Positions 26,225 through 34,567 of a DNA stretch of 64,000 nt are shown one piece after another (position 1 is the stretch's first letter; each line of letters begins with the position of its first letter). Under the pieces are notes generated by a model that saw nothing but the letters and a program-made list of their open reading frames with translations, had not been told where the DNA came from and made no database searches. The stretch is taken from positions 158,053 through 222,052 of the forward strand of contig DATGGU010000076.1 of the NCBI GenBank assembly GCA_035308365.1, in the 5' to 3' direction. A program made the translations under genes and the position numbers. The stretch is from PALSA-505 sp035308365 (GTDB lineage: Bacteria; Actinomycetota; Actinomycetes; Streptosporangiales; Streptosporangiaceae).

Positions 26225-27500
26225 TGTGACGGGGGAGCTCGACGCGTTTCTCGCCGGGCATTCCGCCGAGCTGATCGACTTCCGCCGTGACCTGCATGCC
26301 CACCCGGAGATTGGCTACCACGAGCACCGGACCACCCAGCGGGTCTCGGCCCGGCTGGCCGAGGCTGGCCTGCGGCCCATGCTGCTGCCCAAGGGAACCG
26401 GGCTGATCGTGGACGTCGGCGATGCCAGCGCGCCGGTCGTGGCGCTGCGCGCCGACTTGGACGCGCTGCCCATCCAGGACGAGAAGGCCGTGCCGTACCG
26501 GTCCACGGTGCCGAACGCGTGCCATGCCTGTGGGCACGACGTGCACACCACCATCCTGCTCGGCACCGGCCTTGTGCTGGCCGGGCAGGCGGCGGCAGGG
26601 CTGCTGCCCGGCCGGGTCCGGCTGATCTTCCAGCCCGCCGAGGAAGTCCCCGGCGGTGCGCTCGACGTGCTGGCCGCCGGTGGCATCGCCGGGGTGGAGC
26701 GGATCTTCGCGCTGCACTGCGACCCCCGGCTGGACGTGGGCAAGGTGGGAATCAGGACCGGCCCGATCACCGCCGCCTGCGACAAGATCAGCGTGCGGGT
26801 CACCGGGCCCGGCGGCCACACCGCCCGGCCGCATCTGACCGCCGACCTGGTCTACGCTCTCGGCAAGATCGTGACCGAGCTGCCCGCCGCGCTGACCCGG
26901 CGGGTGGATCCCCGGTCCAGCCTCAGCCTGGTCTGGGGGCGGGTGAGTGCCGGCTCGGCGGCCAACGCCATCCCGGACGACGGGGTGGCCGAGGGGACTG
27001 TCCGGTGCCTCGACGACGAGGCCTGGCAGGCCGCGCCGGACATGCTCAAGGCGCTGATCGACTCGGTGGCGAGCGCGTACGGGGTGATCGCCGAGCTCAA
27101 CTACCAGCGCAACGTGCCGCCGACCGTCAACGAGGCGGCCAGCGCGGCGATGCTCACGGTGGCCGCCCAGCGGGCACTCGGCCCGGAGGCGGTGGCCGGC
27201 ACGCCGCAGAGCCTGGGCGGCGAGGACTTCGCCTGGTACCTGGAGTCGATCCCCGGCGCGCTGGCCCGGCTCGGCACCCGGACACCCGGTTCGCCGGAGC
27301 TGGACATCCACCAGGCCACGTTCGACGTGGACGAGCGGGCCATCGGTGTGGGGATCAGGCTGCTGGTGGAGACCTCGCTCACCGCCTTGCGGGAGGCAGG
27401 CGGGGCCGCCCCGGTGGACCAGCTGCCCAGGGCCGCGCACGCATTAGAGCCCCTGTCGAAGTCCCGGCTGGCCGGATTATCGTTGCCGATCAGTGCCTAG
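26211..27500 (+). CDS. M20D-family amidohydrolase
   Basis: A metal-dependent amide hydrolase of 429 residues. DFRRDLHAHPEIGYHEHRT is the N-terminal signature. The metal-binding cysteine and histidines lie in ACHACGHDVHTTILLG near residue 107. PAEEVPGGALDVLAAGG, the lid-domain GPGGHTARPHLTADL, and GGEDFAWYLESIPGA follow. It resembles hippurate and N-acyl-amino-acid hydrolases. GGGGGAGG precedes ATG 26211. An in-frame extension upstream of 26211 runs inside the ligase gene and is not used. Confidence 0.9.
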   Translation: MPGDDVTGELDAFLAGHSAELIDFRRDLHAHPEIGYHEHRTTQRVSARLAEAGLRPMLLPKGTGLIVDVGDASAPVVALRADLDALPIQDEKAVPYRSTVPNACHACGHDVHTTILLGTGLVLAGQAAAGLLPGRVRLIFQPAEEVPGGALDVLAAGGIAGVERIFALHCDPRLDVGKVGIRTGPITAACDKISVRVTGPGGHTARPHLTADLVYALGKIVTELPAALTRRVDPRSSLSLVWGRVSAGSAANAIPDDGVAEGTVRCLDDEAWQAAPDMLKALIDSVASAYGVIAELNYQRNVPPTVNEAASAAMLTVAAQRALGPEAVAGTPQSLGGEDFAWYLESIPGALARLGTRTPGSPELDIHQATFDVDERAIGVGIRLLVETSLTALREAGGAAPVDQLPRAAHALEPLSKSRLAGLSLPISA

Positions 27501-27604
27501 ATTGGGTTTCCGGCCGTTGCCGGGGAGCGCTTAGAGTAGGGCGGAGCGGCGGCCCACCGGCTGCCCGAGTCCTGCTCCCTGCCGAACTGCGGAGTGTCAG
27601 CGCG

Positions 27605-28387
27605 GTGTCCTCAGCCCAGCAGCAACCCGGCCCGGCGAGTTCCGCACGCATGCCCAATGGGCATACGCGGGGTGTGCCGGGCAAGTTTGGCACATTCCGC
27701 CGCCCGGACGGCAAACCGGAAATGTACCGGTCGCCGATCGCGCCGCTGGTGTGGTGGGTGTGGGTCGTGTTCGCCGCGGCCAACCTGGCCGACCTCGCGG
27801 TGCAGGGCCGCAACCACTTCGCGGCGATGATCGCCGTGGTCCTGGTCCTGATCACCGGGGTGACCTACGTGGCGGCGTTCCGGCCGCGGGTGTTCGCCGA
27901 CGACGATGGCATGACCATCATCAACCCGCTGCGCGCCTGGCGGGTGCCGTGGAACTGCGTGGAGGGCGTGGCGCTCGGCGACTCGCTCGAGGTCCACTGC
28001 AACTGGCAGGACGATAGTCTTCCCGGGTCGAACGGTGCCGGGCCGGGCGGGGGCGCGGCGAAGGCCGGCAACCGGCGCAAGAAGCTGTACGGGTGGGCCG
28101 TGCACTCGCCGCGGCGAAGCCGGCTCAAGGCCGAGCTGCGGGCCCAGCGTCAGGCGAGCTTGGCGGAGCGGAAGCAGTTCAAGACCTATAGCCAGCTTCC
28201 CAGGGAAGCCAGGGAAGCCATGACCAAAACGGATGCGGAGCACATCGTCCACTCGCTCGAAGACCGGGCCAACAGCGCCCGGGCCGCCGGGATCGCGACC
28301 CGCGGGCCGGTGGGGACCTGGAGCTGGCCGGCCGTCGCCGCGCTCGCCGGGCCGGCCCTCCTGGTGGTCGTGGTCGGCCTGATCTGA
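27605..28387 (+). CDS. Membrane protein with PH-like domain
   Basis: About 260 residues. Two membrane segments lie near residues 45-85 (VWWVWVVFAAANLADLAV and AAMIAVVLVLITGVTYVAAF). A PH-like beta domain follows, FADDDGMTIINPLRAWRVPW to GVALGDSLEVHC. The Lys/Arg-rich stretch and a final membrane helix (AVAALAGPALLVVVVGLI) complete it. GTG 27605 is the chosen start; ATG 27650 and ATG 27722 are alternatives. The architecture is common in actinobacteria; function is unknown. Confidence 0.7.
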   Translation: MSSAQQQPGPASSARMPNGHTRGVPGKFGTFRRPDGKPEMYRSPIAPLVWWVWVVFAAANLADLAVQGRNHFAAMIAVVLVLITGVTYVAAFRPRVFADDDGMTIINPLRAWRVPWNCVEGVALGDSLEVHCNWQDDSLPGSNGAGPGGGAAKAGNRRKKLYGWAVHSPRRSRLKAELRAQRQASLAERKQFKTYSQLPREAREAMTKTDAEHIVHSLEDRANSARAAGIATRGPVGTWSWPAVAALAGPALLVVVVGLI

Positions 28388-28439
28388 CCGTCAGTGCCGC
28401 GGTGCCGGTGGTCTGTGGGATAGACGAGAATGAGGCACC

Positions 28440-29819
28440 GTGACTGAGCCGCGTGCACGCATCGTGATCATTGGCGGGGGTCCCGGGGGGTATGAGGCGG
28501 CCCTGGTGGCTGCCCAGCTCGGCGCCGAGGTCATCGTGGCGGACACCGACGGGCTCGGCGGGGCCTGCGTGCTCACCGACTGCGTGCCGTCGAAGACGCT
28601 GATCCAGACGTCGAGCGCGATGGCCGCGCTGAACAGCTTCAGTGACCTGGGGATCCGGCTTGGCGAGGGTACGGCCCGCGTCGATGCTCCCCGGCTGTAC
28701 CAGCGGATCAAGGCGCTGGCCAAGGCGCAGTCCAGCGATGTGGCGAGGCGGCTGGCCGCCGAAGGGGTCGAGGTCATCAACGCCCCGGGCCGCCTGGCCG
28801 GCCCGCAGGCCGTGTCCGTGGGCGGCCGGAAGATCAGTGCCGATGCCGTACTCGTCGCGACCGGCGCGCAGCCCCGCATCCTGCCCGGCGCGGAGCCCGA
28901 CGGGGAGCGCATCCTCAACTGGCGGCAGCTCTACGACCTCGACGTGCTGCCCGAAGAACTGGTGGTCGTCGGCTCGGGCGTCACCGGGGCCGAGTTCGCC
29001 GGCGCCTATCAGGCGCTCGGCTCGCGGGTGACGCTGGTTTCCTCGCGCAGCAGGGTGCTGCCGCATGAGGACGAGGATGCGGCGATGGTGATCGAGGACG
29101 TGTTCCGCCGCAACGGGATGACCGTGCTCGGCAGGTCCAGGGCGGCCGGGGTGAAACGGACCGGCCACGGCGTCGTCGTCACCCTGACCGATGGCCGGAC
29201 GGTGACCGGATCGCACTGCCTGCTGACCGTGGGCATGACCCCGGCCACCCGGGGGCTGGGCCTGGCCGACGCCGGGGTCCGGCTGGATGGCAACGGGTTC
29301 GTCCAGGTGAACAGGGTGTCGCGGACCTCGGTCCCCGGCGTGTACGCGGCCGGTGACTGCACCGGCGTGATGATGCTGGCCTCGGTGGCGGCCATGCAGG
29401 GCCGGACGGCCATGTGGCATGCGCTCGGCGAGGCGGTGCAGCCGCTGCGGCTCAGTCACGTCGCGGCGACGATCTTCACCGACCCGGAGATCGCCACGGT
29501 CGGCGTCCCGCACAGCGCCGTCCTGGCCGGGGACGTGGCCGCCCGGTTGGTCAAGCTGCCGCTGGCCACCAACGCCAGGGCGAAGATGGCCGAGCTGCAC
29601 GATGGGTTCGTCAAGATTTTCGCGCGGCCGGGCACGGGCATCGTGCTCGGCGGGGTGGTGGTGGCGCCGCGGGCGAGCGAGCTGATCCTGCCGGTGTCAC
29701 TGGCCGTGGAGCAGCAGCTCACCGTGGACGAGATGGCGCACACGTTCGCTGTGTACCCGTCGCTGTCGGGCAGCCTGACCGAGGCGGCGCGCCGGCTCAT
29801 GAAGTCCGCGGTGGACTAG
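28440..29819 (+). CDS. lpdA: NAD(P)H-quinone dehydrogenase LpdA-like flavoprotein
   Basis: The 459-residue protein of the pyridine-nucleotide disulfide reductase family starts at GTG 28440. The FAD fold is RIVIIGGGPGGYEAALVAAQ. The redox region is GGACVLTDCVPSKTLI, with the Cys-x4-Cys spacing. NAD binding is VVVGSGVTGAEFAGAYQALG, and a second FAD motif is GVYAAGDCTGV. The C-terminal HxxxxE of true lipoamide dehydrogenases is missing (the tail reads HTFAVYPSLSGS), which fits LpdA-type quinone reductases. Confidence 0.9.
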   Translation: MTEPRARIVIIGGGPGGYEAALVAAQLGAEVIVADTDGLGGACVLTDCVPSKTLIQTSSAMAALNSFSDLGIRLGEGTARVDAPRLYQRIKALAKAQSSDVARRLAAEGVEVINAPGRLAGPQAVSVGGRKISADAVLVATGAQPRILPGAEPDGERILNWRQLYDLDVLPEELVVVGSGVTGAEFAGAYQALGSRVTLVSSRSRVLPHEDEDAAMVIEDVFRRNGMTVLGRSRAAGVKRTGHGVVVTLTDGRTVTGSHCLLTVGMTPATRGLGLADAGVRLDGNGFVQVNRVSRTSVPGVYAAGDCTGVMMLASVAAMQGRTAMWHALGEAVQPLRLSHVAATIFTDPEIATVGVPHSAVLAGDVAARLVKLPLATNARAKMAELHDGFVKIFARPGTGIVLGGVVVAPRASELILPVSLAVEQQLTVDEMAHTFAVYPSLSGSLTEAARRLMKSAVD

Positions 29820-30157
29820 TGTGTCGGGTGGCCCAGGTCGGGGTCGTTGGGGACCGGCAGCTTGTGCTGGCGCAGCCGGGCCGCCCTGATGTCGTCGGCG
29901 TAGATGACCACGGTGAACAGGCTGCCGACGAGGGCCAGCGCGGGGACCATGATCCGCAGCCAGGGCGGGCCCGGCAGCAGCGCCAGGATCACGCACACCG
30001 GGATCATGACGGTCAGGTGGCGGAGGATGACCCGCATCCGCCAGCCGGCGTCGGTCAGCTCGTGGCGCACCCAGTCCCGGTGCTCACCACGCAGCCTGAA
30101 ACCGACCGCGAAGAGCACCTTGCCGGGCAGGCCGGGATCGCCTGGCAGCCTCGTCAC
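29816..30157 (-). CDS. DUF5313-like small membrane protein
   Basis: The 113-residue product has DWVRHELTDAGWRMRVILRH, then two close hydrophobic stretches (LTVMIPVCVILALLPG, MVPALALVGSLFTVVIYADD) and a polar tail. This matches the DUF5313 pattern by eye. It converges on lpdA with a 4-base overlap of the stop codons. Function is unknown. Confidence 0.65.
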   Translation of the reverse strand: MTRLPGDPGLPGKVLFAVGFRLRGEHRDWVRHELTDAGWRMRVILRHLTVMIPVCVILALLPGPPWLRIMVPALALVGSLFTVVIYADDIRAARLRQHKLPVPNDPDLGHPTH

Positions 30158-30207
30158 CGCATCAGCGTAGGCAGTTCGTCATCCATCGTGCACAGCGAGG
30201 CCGGCTC

Positions 30208-31005
30208 TCAGCCCCTGGCGCGGTGGCCCTCGGCGATCGCGCTGGCCACCTGGGCGCCGCCGGCCCGGCGCGCGACGGCCGCGCCCAGGCTGGGGGCGAT
30301 CGAGGCGATCGTGGCCCCGATCCGCAGCTCGGGCGGCGCCACCGAGACCTCGGCCCGGTCCCGGGTGATGGCCAGCAGCACGCCGCGCGCCACCGCCCGT
30401 GGGGTCACGGTCCGGATGCCGCGCTGGAGCTGGGCGCCGGAATTGGCGAACATGCCCGCGTCGCTGACGAACCCGGGCAGCACGATGGACACGCCCACCC
30501 CGGTGCCGTGCAGATCCTGGCGCAGGCCGTGGGCGAAGCCGCGCAGGCCGAACTTGGTCGCGTTGTACATCGCGCTCTGCTCGGAGGCCGCCTTGCTGGA
30601 CAGTGAGCCGATGAGAACGATCTGACCGGACCCGCGCTCGCGCATCCGCAGCGCCGCATGACGGGCCATGATGATCGGTGCCCGCAGGTTGACGTCGAGC
30701 ACCTGGTCGATCTCGTCTTCGGTGTAGTCGAGCACGTACCCCGCTCCGGGCAGTGCGGCGTTGGCGATCAGGATGTCCACCCGCCCGGCCTCGTCCATCA
30801 CCCGGTTGACATCGGCGGCGGAGGCCAGGTCGGCGGCGATGGTGGCCGCCTGCAATTCCTTGGCCAGCGGTTCCAGCGCGCCGGCCCGCCGGCCGGTCAG
30901 CGTCAGGGACGCGCCGGCCGCGTGCAGGGCCCGCGCGATGGCGTTCCCGAGACCGCCCGTGGCGCCGGTGAGCAGGACCCGCGCCCCGCTGAGCTGAACG
31001 GTCAT
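30208..31005 (-). CDS. Short-chain dehydrogenase/reductase
   Basis: A 265-residue classical SDR. The cofactor motif is TGATGGLGNAIARALHAAG near residues 13-31, the NAG-like site IANAALPGAGY, the catalytic Ser in LIGSLSSKAA and the catalytic YxxxK in YNATKFGLRG. The start at 31005 has AGGAG upstream on the minus strand. A longer in-frame ORF to 31251 adds an unlikely basic tail. The substrate cannot be deduced. Confidence 0.9.
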   Translation of the reverse strand: MTVQLSGARVLLTGATGGLGNAIARALHAAGASLTLTGRRAGALEPLAKELQAATIAADLASAADVNRVMDEAGRVDILIANAALPGAGYVLDYTEDEIDQVLDVNLRAPIIMARHAALRMRERGSGQIVLIGSLSSKAASEQSAMYNATKFGLRGFAHGLRQDLHGTGVGVSIVLPGFVSDAGMFANSGAQLQRGIRTVTPRAVARGVLLAITRDRAEVSVAPPELRIGATIASIAPSLGAAVARRAGGAQVASAIAEGHRARG

Positions 31006-31102
31006 GGCTGCACTCCTGTCTGCTCCGTCGTTCTGCCTGACCCTACGCCCGCCGGCAGTGGTGCGGAGAGGATGTGATGCCAGCCGTCGCGCGGAGGGCG
31101 GC

Positions 31103-31143
31103 CGGCCCGGGCTGGTGCGCCAGTATCGCGCCAGCCCGGGCCG
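31103..31143. terminator. 13-bp perfect hairpin between the XRE and SDR genes
   Basis: CGGCCCGGGCTGG (31103-31115) pairs exactly with CCAGCCCGGGCCG (31131-31143) around a 15-base loop. It lies about 100 bases upstream of the minus-strand SDR and could end the transcript of the upstream XRE gene or fold in the SDR leader. Nothing else is seen in the 422-base gap 31006-31427. Confidence 0.55.
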
Positions 31144-31427
31144 CCCCCTCCCGCCGCCACCCGCCAGGCCGGGCAGCGCCGGCCTCCCCTGTCGGCCGTC
31201 ATGCCGTCCGGCCTGGGAGGCGTGGTGACCACGCAGATGCTTCCTGGTCATCCAGATGGCATTCGCAGCAGGCCGCCGTTCGGTTCAGAGAAAGCTGAAC
31301 TTTTTCACAGAACTGTTTTCCGGGGGCGGCATGACTACACATCGTGACGAGGAATGTGGTGATTTGTCTGCTCTGTCCGGAAAGGGGTGGTGGGGTTGCG
31401 CACGCTGGAACGGATCAGGGCGGGTGC

Positions 31428-31886
31428 TCAGCTGGAGTCGCGGAAGCTGCGGTACACGTTCAGCAGGGCTTCGCGCTGGGTGGGGGTCAGACGCGGGTCG
31501 GCCGCTATGGCCGCCTCGGTGTCCGGCGGGGCCGGGCCGGCCTGCTCGGCATCCAGGACGTCGTCTTCGGTGGGCGCCATGAAGTTCGCCCGCCTGAGCA
31601 GATCCTCCGGGGCGATGCCCAGCGCCTGGGCGATGGACCGCAACACCCGCAGCGACGGCTGGTGCAGGCCGCGCTCGATCTGGCTGAGATAGGCGTTGGA
31701 AACGCTGGTCAGGCTGGCCATCTCGCGCAGCGACATGTCGGCCAGGCGCCGCTGCATACGGATGAATCCGCCGAGCGCGTCCATCTGCCTCTGCCAGAGT
31801 TCGCTGGCCGGGTCGCTGCGGGGCGCGCCGCCGGGGCTGGCATCACTACGGGCGGTGCCGCCCGGAGCCGCATCACTGCTTGACAT
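31428..31886 (-). CDS. XRE-family transcriptional regulator
   Basis: About 152 residues. A helix-turn-helix lies at about 45-95: LREMASLTSVSNAYLSQIER and LHQPSLRVLRSIAQALGI. A ~40-residue tail follows (LTPTQREALLNVYRSFRD), possibly for dimerisation. The start ATG 31886 (minus) is favoured over the upstream frame start at 31913. It is divergent from the end-joining operon with 163 bases between, so it may control that operon. Confidence 0.85.
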   Translation of the reverse strand: MSSSDAAPGGTARSDASPGGAPRSDPASELWQRQMDALGGFIRMQRRLADMSLREMASLTSVSNAYLSQIERGLHQPSLRVLRSIAQALGIAPEDLLRRANFMAPTEDDVLDAEQAGPAPPDTEAAIAADPRLTPTQREALLNVYRSFRDSS

Positions 31887-32049
31887 ACCAATCAATGGTA
31901 GCCCGCAGCGCACGAAATATCACCCATGGATTCTCGCCGGCACTGGAGACCGGCGGCCTGACCAGCCGTGCGTGGAGCCCGGCCGTCATCTGGGTAGGAG
32001 ATCATCATGACGGGGATCGCCGCCACGCCAGGAGGGGAGGACGGCCCGG

Positions 32050-33468
32050 GTGAGCCTTGAGCCGTACCGGCGCAAGCGGAACGCCGCACGAACCCCCGAG
32101 CCCATGCCGCCCGCCGGCGCCGTGCCGGGCACCGCCAAGCCCGGCACCACGTTCGTCGTCCAGGAGCACCACGCCCGCGGGCTGCACTGGGACTTCCGGC
32201 TGGAACACGACGGCGTGCTGGTCTCCTGGGCCGTGCCCAAGGGCGTCCCCGAGGACCCGTCCCGGGACCATTTCGCCCGCCAGACCGAGGACCACCCGCT
32301 CGAATACGCCGGGTTCAGCGGCACCATCCCGCGCGGCGAGTACGGCGCGGGCACGGTCACCATCTGGGACCATGGCCAGTACGAACTGGTCAAGTGGCGC
32401 CCCGGCGAGATCAAGGTCATCCTGCACGGGCGCCGCCTGTCCGGCGGCTACACCTTGTACCGCACCCGCGACGACGACTGGATGCTGCACCGGGAACGGA
32501 TCGCGCTGCCCGACTGGGTGGTCCCGATGATGGCCCAGCCCGCCGCGCTGCCGCCCGACGACGGCTGCTGGGCCTACGAGATGAAGTGGGACGGCGTGCG
32601 CGTGTCCGCCTACCTGAGCGGCGGGCGGCTGCTCCGGCTGATCTCCCGCACCGGACGCGATGTCACCGCCACCTACCCGGAACTGCGCGCCCTCGGCCCG
32701 GCCACCAGTGAGCACCATCTGGTCCTTGACGGCGAGATCGTCGCGTTCGCCGGTGGGCGGCCGAGCTTCGAGGCGCTGCAGCCGCGGATGCACGTCAGCG
32801 CGGCTGCCGAGGCGGCTCAGCTCGCCAGGAAGACCCCGGTGACCTACCTGATCTTCGACCTGCTGCACCTGGACTGGCGGCCCACCATCGGCCTGCCCTA
32901 CCGGCAGCGCCGCGAACTGCTCGACGCCCTGGAGCTGGCCGGGCCGTCCTGGCAGACGCCGCCCGCGTTCACCGATGCGCCGGGCGCCGATGTGCTGGCG
33001 GCCGCGGCGGCGCAAAGGCTGGAAGGGGTCGTGGCCAAACGGCTGGACTCGGCCTACCGGCCGGGCACCAGGTCAGCCGACTGGCGCAAGGTCAAGCCCG
33101 AGTTCAGCCAGGAGGCGGTGGTCGGCGGCATCAGCCCAGGCAAGGGCAACCGGGAGGGCACCATCGGCTCCCTGCTGGTCGGCGTCCAGACCGGTGGCGG
33201 GCTCGCCTACGCGGGCCGGGTCGGCACCGGCTTCGACACGAAGGAACTGCGGATGCTCGACGAGAAGCTGGCCCCGCTGCGCACCAGGACCTGCCCGTTC
33301 GCCACCCCGGTCCCGGCCGGCCACGCCCGCCATGCCCAGTGGGTGGAGCCGAAGCTGGTGGTCCAGGTCGCGTTCACCGGCTGGACCCAGGCCGACCGGA
33401 TGCGCGCTCCCTCCTACCGGGGCCTGCGAAACGACAAGGACCCGGCCGAGGTGATCAGGGAGACCTGA
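32050..33468 (+). CDS. ligD: LigD-type 3'-phosphoesterase-DNA ligase fusion
   Basis: The 472-residue protein starts at GTG 32050. The phosphoesterase domain (about 25-140) has FVVQEHHARGLHWDFRLEHD and SWAVPKGVPEDP, with the catalytic His and Asp residues. The ATP-dependent ligase (about 170-460) has the nucleotidyl-lysine motif YEMKWDGVRVSAY, VLDGEIVAF and LEGVVAKRLDSAY. In mycobacterial LigD a polymerase domain is fused at the N-terminus; here it is a separate gene two positions downstream. The role is non-homologous end joining. Confidence 0.93.
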   Translation: MSLEPYRRKRNAARTPEPMPPAGAVPGTAKPGTTFVVQEHHARGLHWDFRLEHDGVLVSWAVPKGVPEDPSRDHFARQTEDHPLEYAGFSGTIPRGEYGAGTVTIWDHGQYELVKWRPGEIKVILHGRRLSGGYTLYRTRDDDWMLHRERIALPDWVVPMMAQPAALPPDDGCWAYEMKWDGVRVSAYLSGGRLLRLISRTGRDVTATYPELRALGPATSEHHLVLDGEIVAFAGGRPSFEALQPRMHVSAAAEAAQLARKTPVTYLIFDLLHLDWRPTIGLPYRQRRELLDALELAGPSWQTPPAFTDAPGADVLAAAAAQRLEGVVAKRLDSAYRPGTRSADWRKVKPEFSQEAVVGGISPGKGNREGTIGSLLVGVQTGGGLAYAGRVGTGFDTKELRMLDEKLAPLRTRTCPFATPVPAGHARHAQWVEPKLVVQVAFTGWTQADRMRAPSYRGLRNDKDPAEVIRET

Positions 33469-33485
33469 CCAGGGATGATAGGACC

Positions 33486-34562
33486 ATGCAGCTACCCGTG
33501 AACCCGCCGGTCGCACCGATGCTGGCCAAGCCGGTCGACCAGATTCCCGACGGACCCTACTGCTTCGAGCCCAAGTGGGACGGCTTCCGGTCGATCATCT
33601 TCAGGGACGGCGACGAGGTCGAGATCGGCAGCAGGAACGAGCGGCCGATGACCCGCTACTTCCCCGAGCTGGTCACGGCCGCGCTGGCGAACCTGCCCGA
33701 GCGGTGCGTGATCGACGGCGAGATCGTGATTCCCGACTCCGAGGGCAAGCGGCTCGATTTCGAGGCGCTGCTGCAGCGGATCCACCCGGCGGCCAGCCGG
33801 GTCGACCTGCTGGCCGGGCAGACCCCGGGCCACTTCATCGCCTTCGACCTGCTCGCACTCGGCGACACCGACCTCACCGAGACGCCCTTCCTGGACCGCC
33901 GTCACGCCCTGGAGACGGCCCTCGCCGCGGCGAGAGCGCCGATCCACCTGACCCCGCTGACCACCGACCGGGCCATGGCGACCGAGTGGTTCATGCGGTT
34001 CGAGGGCGCCGGACTGGACGGCTTGATCGCCAAGCCGGCCGACGTGACCTACCAGCCGGACAAGCGCGTCATGCTCAAGGTCAAGCACGAGCGCACCGCG
34101 GACTGCGTGGTGGCCGGCTACCGGGTGCACAAGAGCGGCGGCGACACCATCGGCTCGCTGCTGCTCGGCCTGTACAAGGACTCCGGCGACCTGGCCAGCG
34201 TCGGGGTTGTGGGCGCCTTCCCGATGGCCCGCAGAAAGGAGCTGTTCACCGAGCTGCAGCCGCTGGTCACCAGCTTCGACGACCACCCGTGGAACTGGGC
34301 CCACCAAGAGGAAGGCACGCGCACGCCGCGCGCTGCCGAGGTCAGCCGGTGGAACGCGAAGAAGGACCTGTCCTTCATCCCGCTACGGCCCGAACGCGTC
34401 GTGGAGGTCAGGTACGACCACATGGAGGGCCCGAGGTTCCGGCATACCACGCAGTTCGTCCGCTGGCGCCCGGACCGCGAGCCGCGATCCTGCACCTATG
34501 CCCAGCTCGAAGAGCCGGTGAACTTCGACCTGGCCGAGATCCTCGCGACCGGGACCGCCTGA
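33486..34562 (+). CDS. ligC: ATP-dependent DNA ligase, LigC type
   Basis: 358 residues from ATG 33486, 18 bases after ligD. The nucleotidyl-transfer lysine is in FEPKWDGFRSIIFRDGD near residue 30. VIDGEIVIPDSEG, HFIAFDLLALGDTDL, LDGLIAKPADVTYQP and MLKVKHERTADCVVAGYRVH complete the ligase motifs, followed by an OB-fold region. LigC enzymes act as backup ligases in end joining and base repair. Confidence 0.93.
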   Translation: MQLPVNPPVAPMLAKPVDQIPDGPYCFEPKWDGFRSIIFRDGDEVEIGSRNERPMTRYFPELVTAALANLPERCVIDGEIVIPDSEGKRLDFEALLQRIHPAASRVDLLAGQTPGHFIAFDLLALGDTDLTETPFLDRRHALETALAAARAPIHLTPLTTDRAMATEWFMRFEGAGLDGLIAKPADVTYQPDKRVMLKVKHERTADCVVAGYRVHKSGGDTIGSLLLGLYKDSGDLASVGVVGAFPMARRKELFTELQPLVTSFDDHPWNWAHQEEGTRTPRAAEVSRWNAKKDLSFIPLRPERVVEVRYDHMEGPRFRHTTQFVRWRPDREPRSCTYAQLEEPVNFDLAEILATGTA

Positions 34563-34567
34563 TCGCC

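Noticed and set aside
26519..27604. Long in-frame extension of the PH-domain membrane protein.
   Set aside because: It is the wrong frame of the M20 amidohydrolase. GTG 27605 is a better start.
31006..31427. Short plus-strand frames in the SDR/XRE gap.
   Set aside because: They are Arg/Pro-rich, lack ribosome-binding sites and show no motif.
33575..34567. In-frame N-terminal extension of the polymerase gene through ligC.
   Set aside because: The extension is low-complexity out-of-frame ligC sequence. The real start is ATG 34568 with the conserved polymerase N-terminus.
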